64,000 nucleotides of DNA, from contig CAMXCT020003425.1 of the NCBI GenBank assembly GCA_947184155.2, positions 1-64,000 of the forward strand, written 5' to 3'. Positions 56,209-64,000 of this stretch are shown here, one piece after another. The position numbers and the translations under genes were made by a program. The stretch is from Cladocopium goreaui. Lineage: Eukaryota > Sar > Dinophyceae > Suessiales > Symbiodiniaceae. The stretch's first letter is position 1; each line of letters opens with the position of its first letter. Below the pieces are notes generated by a model. That model was given only the letters and a program-made list of their open reading frames with translations, searched no databases and was not told where the DNA came from.

Positions 56209-56705
56209 CAGTGATCTGCGGTTTCAATTTTCCGGTTTCAACCATTCCATTGTTGCTTACATTTGGCATATCCCGTAGAATATGCACATGATATCCCAAC
56301 AAACACTTGCTATGTTTCATTATCCATTGGTTACCTCCCTGTTTTGGATGGTGACATACCATCTTTTCTTCATTCTCCACGCTTAAATCATATGAAAACC
56401 CCCATTTACACCCGTCGATACACGTTGAATTTTCATGAATACATATATGTATATTAATATATATATATATAAATAGATGCCAATGTTAGATCAGCATGTC
56501 TGATCATGAAAGACTAGTTTTTATCCATATGTAAGCCCTGCTGGTGATGGTTAAGCCCCCATGTTTCATGGTTAAGCCCTCGTGACATGGATCAAATCCC
56601 CCACAAATTTTATGGCAGTGGCTTAAACAACTATGGAATTTTCCTGGTTAATTCTATGGTTAATCTATGGTCAATAATGGTTAATAATTTGAATAACAAT
56701 ATATC

Positions 56706-56832
56706 TGGTTGGTGGTTTGGAACATGGCTGAATGACATGACTTCAGAAACAGTTGGGAATGGAAAATCATCCCAACTGACGAACTCACGCAACATCATTT
56801 TTTTGGAAGGGTAGGGATCAACCACCAACCAG
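56706..56832. repeat. Family B foldback element
   Basis: CTGGTTGGTGGTTTGGAAC to ACCACCAACCAG. Confidence 0.75.
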
Positions 56833-57048
56833 TTATCATAAACCTAATATTTCCTGCACTTAGGGTTGGTATTCTCGCTTAAAATTCTCACGAAGATTCC
56901 CATGATATTCCCATGGGTATATCCCCATTGTTTCAATACGGTCCATCATGGTCCATGACGACTGGATACAAGGGGACACCCCCATGATGCCATGACGACG
57001 AAACGGAAACCTCCATATCCCCCTGGTACATTATTACCAGAAATGGTG

Positions 57049-57303
57049 TTTTAATAGGATTGATCCCCTAAAAAGGGTGTTTGAATATGTTTTAATGGGA
57101 TTTATCCACTAAAAATATGGTGGTTTAATATGTTTTAATGGGATTTATCCACTAAAAATATGGTGTTTGAATATGTTTTAATGGGATTTATCCACTAAAA
57201 ATATGGTGTTTGAATATGTTTTAATGGGATTTATCCACTAAAAATATGGTGTTTTAATAGGATTGATCCCCTAAAAAGGGTGTTTTAATATGTTTTAATG
57301 GGA
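57049..57303. repeat. Tandem repeat of about 43 bp
   Basis: Units contain TATGTTTTAATGGGATTTA and TCCACTAAAAATATGGTG; five to six copies, the first and last with CCCCTAAAAAGGG. Confidence 0.85.
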
Positions 57304-57393
57304 TGCAACATGATTTAACCAACAATGCTGGTGGAATGGCCATTTATTTAATGGTGAAATCCCCAACGGTGTTGTTCGACTTCTCCGTGGGAG

Positions 57394-57536
57394 ACCCGGC
57401 GGAAAGACCCGGTGCCCAGGTCTTGTCCCTGAACGCTGCATGGTTCGATTACAGCTTCTGGACACGCCAGCTGCTAGCTTCGAAAATGAGCAACGACTTG
57501 CAGATATACGGAACCTGGAAATTATGTATTTATTAA
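57394..57536 (+). CDS. Candidate exon, possibly terminal
   Basis: After CTCCGTGGGAG the frame opens AC (phase 1), reads PAERPGAQVLSLNAAWFDYS then FWTRQLLASKMSNDLQIYG and reaches TAA at 57536. The frame is open back to 57303. GC-rich middle section. No clear donor precedes the stop, so this may be a last exon. The palindrome GCCTGCCTTTAAGGCAGGC at 57550 follows it. Confidence 0.45.
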
Positions 57537-57549
57537 TGTATGTATCTGG

Positions 57550-57568
57550 CCTGCCTTTAAGGCAGGCA
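57550..57568. repeat. Short perfect hairpin downstream of a possible stop
   Basis: GCCTGCC TTTAA GGCAGGC can fold into a 7-bp stem about 14 bases after the TAA. It could be a 3' processing feature or chance. Confidence 0.35.
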
Positions 57569-58961
57569 AATAGGACATGGTAATATTTTATATCATATAT
57601 AATCTGTAATTTGATGGCAGGGATCTCTCAATCTTATATAGCCACTATATGCCACTATTATGTATCAACATGATGACATGCCGAATTATTATAGAGCCAT
57701 ATCATATATCCATCTGCCATGTTGGTAGGGGCGACGTTTTTTATTTTGATTTTTCGATATTTGTTTGTCAAATTGCAGACTATTGTCATAGCCTGATACA
57801 TCCATATTGGCATGTCTCCTATCTCATTCCTATGACCCAAATGTATCTTACCCCCATGACCCATCCACCTCCGCACTGGGTTGAAGGGGAGTGGCAGCAA
57901 AATACATTTTCGATCGGAGGCAGCAAAATACATTTTCGGTCGGAAAATTGAACCTCGCCACCCACTCTCCAGTCGACTCCCGCCTGCTTATTAAGCACGT
58001 AGCAATATGATGCAATATGTGTTTACCTCTCTTCTTGAACTACCAGCACTGCTGGACACAAATATGATACCCTAAATGTCCTTCCCTAGTTCTGCAGCAG
58101 GCGGTGTATCACAAAATGCGTTTTTGCTAAGACCCCCAGCGCGGCATCGTACTTGCAGCAAAGGATCTAATGAAAACACGCTGAACAAAGCATTCATGAA
58201 TATAATAATTTAAATAACAGAGACAAATGCACAAATCTTTGGCCATCCACTGTCATATTTGGTTGGATAGGCATTTCTGTCAAATCGGATCTTGTGTGCC
58301 TTGGTAGGTTTTAGAGCCTTGGGATTATTTAAAGATAATCTGTTCCTAATTACGTGTTGTAGTTATTGTAGTTGCTTTGTTACCTTTTGCTTGGTACAAA
58401 TCTACATCATGTGGTTTGATTTCTCTTCATTTTTCCTGTTCGACAACCCAAGAAAAGGGTTTAGCCGGACCATCTTGCATACTGCTTGCGCGAGCTTCCA
58501 ATATACTCCAGGGTTGCTGGCTTGATAAGTTTTGATCAGATCCTATAAAAAAGGTAGGCAACTGAGGCATTTTTTGTTATTTGCTAGATATTCAGTGTTC
58601 ATTTTTTGAAGGCAAGGGGGTGTATGTCTCTGGACTCTTCAAAGAATTGGTTCTGCGACACATTCCGGACCGTTTTAATGCATTTATGGCACTCGGGAGC
58701 GCTTCGGATTGTTTTAGGGGTTTGTTTATAGCATTCGAGAAGGCTCCAGACTGTTGTCAAGAATATAGGTTCACCGTTTGTAGCATTTGAAAGCGCTACG
58801 GACTGTTTCAATGATGGACAATGTCCACCTTGGGGAGCGCTTCAGCCTGTTTCAAAAAGGTGCGCATACGATATTACAAAAGCTTCACATTCGGGAGCGC
58901 TCCGGACTGTTTTAAGATTATTATATTTTTTGAAAATTAGATTTTTGACCAAAAGAAGAAG

Positions 58962-59226
58962 CTGCATTTAACATAGTCCCTGTTGCCAGAGGGGGGTACG
59001 ATAGACCCCGTCCTGGCAACTCTCGGGAGCGCTCCGGACCTTTGCCAGCCCATCCGCAACTTTCTGCGACGCGTGCTTTTTTGACTGTTGCCAGCCCATC
59101 GGAATATTTTCAATGAGCTGTTAACATAGGACAGGATGGGCTTGCAACTCTCGGGAGCGCTCCGGACTGTTGCAGGGATGGGGTACGATAGACCCCATGC
59201 TGGCAACAGGGACTATGTTAAATGCA
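58962..59226. repeat. Foldback element with GCATTTAACATAGTCCCTGTTG ends
   Basis: Left arm CTGCATTTAACATAGTCCCT plus GTTGCCA; right arm TGGCAACAGGGACTATGTTA plus AATGCAG. Inside, GGGTACGATAGACCCC occurs in both arms and CTCGGGAGCGCTCCGGA twice. The latter word also occurs, decayed, several times at 58690-58910. Confidence 0.8.
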
Positions 59227-60540
59227 GCCTTTTTTTTTTTGGTAAAAACGCCTAATTGATTTTTTGAAGCATATTTCAGTGGAGCGATTCAGTCGTTTTG
59301 TGCCTCGCAGACAAAGAGGCAAAGAGCAAGCAAACGTATGTTCAGCAAACCTAAGAACGTGCTTCGGCTTTGTGGAACTGATACCTATGATCACCGTCCC
59401 CATGGTTAGCTAAGTTGGTTTATAAGAAAGTATCTTACCTTTGATTTGTGGCAGGTGCATCTATACTCTATAGTTGATGGGCTTACAACCAAACTGATAG
59501 ATAATTGGGGGCCACCACTTTGACTGCAGGAAAAGTATGTAATTGTACATACAGTTGGAGTTTTGCAAGTTCCTGGAAGTTGTGGTAAACATATTGAAGC
59601 AAAAAAACACATACAGTACTGTTTGTGGAACAATGAGAAAGATAATTCCTAAGTAAATCCAACATAGGTACAGTATACATCAAACTGGTATTTTGTGTCG
59701 CTCCTAGTTCTAATTTTACCCTGCATACTGGGCCAGAACAGTTGTGTGGATTCCAAACGATACCGATATATACGCAAATACCATGAATTGAGCGTACATT
59801 ATCTCATACCAAGTCTTTGAATATAAGAAGTCTATGTTGATTGTATGTGTTCACTGTCCATACATGAAGGATAGGTTTTGGTCTCTGATATTCCTTGATT
59901 TCTTGCGTCCACACACTACATTTGCTACATATATTGAAGCACCTTCCAGATGTAAATGGTTGAAGGATGTTGAAGGCGCGCGTGGGCGTGAAAACTTGTC
60001 ACGATGGATCCTTGTACTATGAGCAGAAGCACATATACACCCTATGTACACCTATGTCAATATTTGATTGTTTGCCTTTGGACTGCAAGCTGGGTATGAA
60101 TGCCGAATTTCACTTGCGCAGGCTATGTATATGGTATGCAAAAATGGCGTGTCCAGTGTGTACTGCAATTGCTTGGCATCTTTTTGCGCCAGCCAAACAC
60201 TAGTGATGTTATTTGTTTATGTCTATGTCTTGCTGGAAAACAAGAGACTTGACCATCGCATTATGTGTATTTAAATACACGCGTAAATTGCTAGACATAA
60301 GCAGTGCCATAATTTTGCCTTTAATACTGTATGGTCGAAATCATGATCTTGCAAACGCATGACATGGAAGCCTTTGACTGCACCACATGGATGGTTACAT
60401 ATCGGGCATGCTGGCAACTGGCAACGTATATTTGACAGTTGTCTATGTGGAACAACAATCACAAGCCGGTTAGTTGATATTTGATATCTCAACGAAGTAC
60501 CTGTCCGAACCCATTGTTGTTTGTCACATTCTCTTTACAG

Positions 60541-60622
60541 CTAGATTCAGACGGAAATGGGTCCGACCAAGATATTTCAGAATATTCCTATGGCCTTTTT
60601 GCCTATCTTAAATGCAGGCCAG
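60541..60622 (+). CDS. Candidate exon with Asp/Asn-Gly motif
   Basis: A strong acceptor (CATTCTCTTTACAG) opens a phase-0 frame reading LDSDGNGSDQDISEYSYGLF and AYLKCRP, ending on G before GTATAT (phase 1). DSDGNG has the D-x-D-x-N-G opening of a calcium-binding EF-hand loop, but the expected hydrophobic residue at position 8 and the acidic residue at position 12 are missing. Degenerate EF-hand or chance. Confidence 0.45.
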
Positions 60623-60624
60623 GT

Positions 60625-60795
60625 ATATATATATATATGTATACACCATTATATATATATGTATATATCATATGTGTATATATATATATACATATATATA
60701 TAATATATATATATATACAACTATATATAATAACAATAATAATTATTATTATTATTTTATGAATGTTTACAGTATACAACTATATATATATACGT
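60625..60795. repeat. TATATA microsatellite tract
   Basis: Alternating TA runs with AATAATTATTATT; it starts right at the possible donor of the preceding block. Confidence 0.8.
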
Positions 60796-61131
60796 GAACT
60801 ATCAACAATGTGGCTACAGTTTTGATCATTCCTCCATGCTCCATGTATGCTGGTGAACAATCCCATATGCGAACCATGGTGCTGGTATATTTACCTACAA
60901 AACTGGGTGGTTTTGTTTGGGCACATGTTGGTGTGCATATTCCAGCACCATGGATCTATGGGAATTTGAATTCAACAATCATTTCCATTACAATACCTCT
61001 ATCTATCGGAGTTCAAAGACTGATTTCTTTGGTTTTGGCCAGCATGGAAGTCACGGAGTTGTAGATTTCTTTTTGGCTCTGACGCTGAAGGGTGCCATGG
61101 TCAAAACATGGGTTCTTGTTTTCCCAAGGGA

Positions 61132-61236
61132 TACCCCCTGGTAAATTAACATAGACCTTGAAAATCACCAGTTTTTAATGGAAACTAATCTTCCAACCCC
61201 TATCTGGCAGGGTCTATGTTAATTTACCAGAGGGTA
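61132..61236. repeat. Family A variant foldback
   Basis: TACCCCCTGGTAAATTAAC to TTACCAGAGGGTA, but with a different interior (CATAGACCTTGAAAA and CTATCTGGCAGGGTCTATG). The same interior occurs at 47174-47280 and, in part, near 2400. Confidence 0.75.
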
Positions 61237-61498
61237 TGTATGGATATATGTCATCAATTCATTTCCACAGGGATTTGCCCATGATTTTTTCGGATTTTGG
61301 GATTTGAACCGACAGCTAAGATGTCATCAATCCATGTTCGAAGGGATTTGCCCTTCTACGTTTGGATTTCCAATATGAGATAGATGACAATAACCCACAA
61401 GTGACATGTAATTTGACCATGTCAATGACACCTATGTTATTTATTTATTTATTTTTGTGGTGGGATTGTGTGTGGGCTCTTGACCGCTGAGGTTGCAG

Positions 61499-61564
61499 GC
61501 GATTCTTCTACTGCGCGACGGCCGTTTCTTGCTGATCGGTCGCTGGGCCAACTTTTCGGGGTCG
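61499..61564 (+). CDS. Candidate exon, frame ambiguous
   Basis: After TGAGGTTGCAG phase 1 gives DSSTARRPFLADRSLGQLFG and V, ending on G before GTGCGG. Phase 0 of the same bases gives AILLLRDGRFLLIGRWANFS, which looks at least as protein-like. The block is GC-rich and probably coding; the frame is not settled. Confidence 0.35.
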
Positions 61565-62721
61565 GTGCGGAGAAACTGTTGATGGAGCAATGTGATATCT
61601 AGGTCAATCTTACATTGATATTTTAATCCTTTAGTCTTTTGGTATTAATAGGAATATCTACTAACCAGAAAAGATTTTTTGTTTTTGCAGGGTATCTAAG
61701 ATTGGCTATGTTAACTATCATTTGCTAATGGAAGGAAAAGAGGTTAATAATTGTACAATAATGGTTAATACTGGTTGATAATGATGATGGAGCAAGATGG
61801 TTGATTGGTTATGAAATAGGGATGTATGTGAGTTTTAACCATCAAAAATGGAGAGACGACATGATATAACTGAAAAATACCCCGGTTGATTGGATTTTTT
61901 TTCGGACTCTTACTAGCTAATTTAATGGGGATTATGATAACCCATAGTGGGGAATAAACCGTTTTCAACCAACTAGTAGAATGAGATGGGATAGTTTGTT
62001 TGGTTCATTTGGTAATATAAGAAAGTAGCTTTAACCGTCAAGAATGGGGGGGTTTTATCATGGCTTAAACATCCTGGAATGGTGATATGTATACCCAATA
62101 TATTGTAAAACACCCAGTGATGGCTCAATTACTCCAAAGTATTGCAACAATGCGTTTTTAATCATAATCATACCCACCGTAAAGTGATGAGTACTATGAA
62201 AAGTGATGCAGGAGATGTTGGACAATCCATGGGTATTGTGGTTAAAATGGGCTTTTCTGCATGGAACTTGGGGGTTAATAATGTTAACCATGAGAAAGGA
62301 CTCCAGAAAGAACGAAACGAGATGGGATGTCATGGGCAAAGCCGATAGTTTTTACCCTTCCCAATTGGTGCATTATTGGTGCAGAACCCCACTTTACTTT
62401 GGGATGATTGAGGAAACACCCTTCCCAGGCCATGCAAAATCATCACTCCATGCTCGATTAACATTTGATTATCTAGTTTGAAGTAATAAAAGTTTTTATG
62501 AGTAAATAAAGATTCATATCATTTCCTCAATTTCTATACTCAACTGATACTTCATTCTCTCTGACTGGCATTGTGCTACTCAATGGAATTCCGTGCGTTG
62601 ACTGAACTGGATGCCATTGACTGTGTGCCTGGGAAGGGGCACCAACTTCGCGATGGCTTGGGGGCACCACGTTGTAAGGACCCTTTTCACATTGAACATT
62701 GCATTGCTCATGTTTGAAACC

Positions 62722-62854
62722 TACTTGGTGGCTCATCCCACTTAGTAAGTGGGTTATAACCCCAATTATAAGTGGATTCACCCTACTTGACTTATCCCAT
62801 GTAAATCACTGGGGTTATAACCCACTTACGATTCGTGGGATGAGCCACCAAGTA
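62722..62854. repeat. Family D foldback element
   Basis: TACTTGGTGGCTCATCCC to GGGATGAGCCACCAAGTA; GGGTTATAACCC on both arms. Confidence 0.8.
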
Positions 62855-63197
62855 CATCCCTGTTCTTGATGTTTAATTCTGTTTAATCCATTTCTTCTGG
62901 AGAAACCCCCTACTGTATGGCGTTGATGAAGTCCCCCGAAGGAGGACGAAATCAGATATTCCGCAATCTTTGATGGTTACATCATATTTTTAAAGATGTT
63001 AACTCCCATAATATGATGTATAAAACCAATCATATTTAACATATGGTTACTGTAAATCAGGTTAAATCCCAACATTTTTTCTGGTGCTCCCCCTTTCTTT
63101 GGGTTCTGGTTGTCAGGATGCTGAGTCCCATTCGCTAATTCAGATTGTCAGCTGGTGTGGTGAGTTTCCCACCAATCAGGTAGGTCAATAACCCCCC

Positions 63198-63420
63198 TGG
63201 TTGGTGGTTTGGAACATGACTTTTACCATCTGGTTATTTAACATAGCCATGGAAAATCCCCATTTTAAATAGGTAAACCATCTATAAATAGGCAATTTTC
63301 CATGGCTATGTTAAATAATCAGAGGGTATGTTTCCAATTTGTTCCATTCAGTTGGGAATAATGATCCCAACTGACTTTCACTCCATCATTTTTCAGAGGA
63401 GTAGGTCAACCACCAACCAG
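63198..63420. repeat. Family B foldback element interrupted by a family A element
   Basis: CTGGTTGGTGGTTTGGAAC to ACCACCAACCAG. A complete family A copy (63224-63328) is inserted after ACATGACTTT, flanked by TA. Confidence 0.8.
63224..63328. repeat. Family A foldback element nested in family B
   Basis: TACCATCTGGTTATTTAAC to AATAATCAGAGGGTA. Removing it with one TA restores a typical family B interior. Confidence 0.8.
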
Positions 63421-63473
63421 CCCCTGTTCATTTATCAACTACATCCCCACATGTTTGATGGTAAAAAAACCTA

Positions 63474-63579
63474 TACCCTCTGGTAAACTAACATAGCTAT
63501 TGAAAATGGCCATTTATAGTGAGTTTTCCCATTAAACGTGGTGATGTTCCATAGTGATGTAAACGTTTACCAGAGGGTA
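63474..63579. repeat. Family A foldback element
   Basis: TACCCTCTGGTAAACTAAC to TTTACCAGAGGGTA. A left-half copy follows at 63611-63700. Confidence 0.8.
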
Positions 63580-63757
63580 ATTGATGCAATCACCATCGAA
63601 CTTTGTTAAATACCCTCTGATTATTTAACATAGCCATGGTATAGATGGCCTATAGAAATAGATGGTTTACCGTTCTTAAAAAAACGGGGGATTTTCCATC
63701 AAACCACTCGCTGGGTTTTCTCGCCTTTGACATCATCGAGGCACCTGCGAATTGCAG

Positions 63758-63847
63758 GGCACGATCGAATCACAAGCATCCGCTCGAGTTTCTCGCTGTC
63801 ACCTGACATCACAAGCATCCGAAACGCGACGCGTCTGACCCACGATG
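63758..63847 (+). CDS. Candidate exon, unknown product
   Basis: After GCGAATTGCAG the frame opens GG (phase 1), reads HDRITSIRSSFSLSPDITSI then RNATRLTHD, and ends on G before GTTACA (phase 1). ITSIR occurs twice about 13 residues apart, and the DNA word CATCACAAGCATCCG is likewise repeated, hinting at a short internal duplication. GC-rich. Unknown family. Confidence 0.45.
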
Positions 63848-64000
63848 GTTACAGCATTTTTTTGGGATCTTGGGGCAACGTGTTTAAGCCAAATCTGGGC
63901 ATAAAAAAGATTAAACAAGTATCAATGAATCGGGATGAATGGTGATGTTTGGTCATCTATGGGAATTATTGGGGAAGAACTTGAATTTAGCCATCAAACA

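Noticed and set aside
58292..58525. 77-codon frame rich in Phe, Cys and Ser
   Set aside because: Hydrophobic, AT-driven composition without splice support; most likely chance.
62565..62711. + strand frame reading MEFRALTELDAIDCVPGKG and on to a stop
   Set aside because: It looks somewhat protein-like, but I find no acceptor or donor in a consistent phase. Left out of the feature list.

Overview
This window looks like the interior of a very large, intron-dominated nuclear gene region (one gene, or a few head-to-tail genes, all on the + strand) from a unicellular eukaryote. A dinoflagellate is my best guess. The reasons are tiny GC-rich exons in AT-rich introns, acceptors that are mostly AG followed by G, apparent GC as well as GT donors, and introns packed with short foldback (MITE-like) elements. 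No bacterial operon, tRNA, rRNA or CRISPR is visible. The organism call is inference; nothing in the window proves it.

Layout. From about 0.8 to 25.6 kb there are at least ten small exons encoding a cysteine-rich protein built on a nine-residue unit, C-x3-C-x-G-x2 (clear at 793, 3301, 4047, 5846, 10570, 14021, 19276, 20235, 21634, 24663 and 25577). Most start with two bases of a split codon and end on the first base of a split Gly codon (phase 1 in, phase 1 out), so they can be joined, skipped or duplicated without a frameshift. Other exon-like blocks lie between and after them and mostly obey the same phase rule. They include an F-box-like exon at 35782-35961, an Asp-rich block at 60541, and many blocks of no recognisable family. 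Whether the F-box block belongs to the Cys-rich gene or starts a second one cannot be decided from sequence alone. Exon edges were chosen by reading frame, AG acceptor, GT/GC donor and phase. Because I searched with a phase expectation, the low-confidence blocks include some chance matches.

The rest is repeat DNA. Several foldback families recur: (A) TA-flanked CCCTCTGG...CCAGAGGG, about 105-120 bp and more than 30 copies; (B) CTGGTTGGTGG...CCACCAACCAG with an internal stem; (C) GGATCC/TGGAGGTAC foldbacks; (D) CTTGGTGGCTCATCCCAC; (E) TACAATGTGAGGCCCCC; (F) CTGGGTAAATTATA. Tandem arrays lie at 7.06-7.64, 16.0-17.45, 17.9-18.15, 34.1-34.66, 41.7-42.37, 45.3-45.55 and 57.05-57.3 kb. Two larger inverted-repeat-bounded units lie at about 8.48-9.24 kb (with a 127-codon frame) and 33.98-35.07 kb (enclosing a minisatellite). 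A 668-bp tandem duplication near 51.2-52.4 kb has copied part of an exon. At several places a foldback end itself supplies the G|TA or TA|G of a candidate splice site, so some elements may act as introns.
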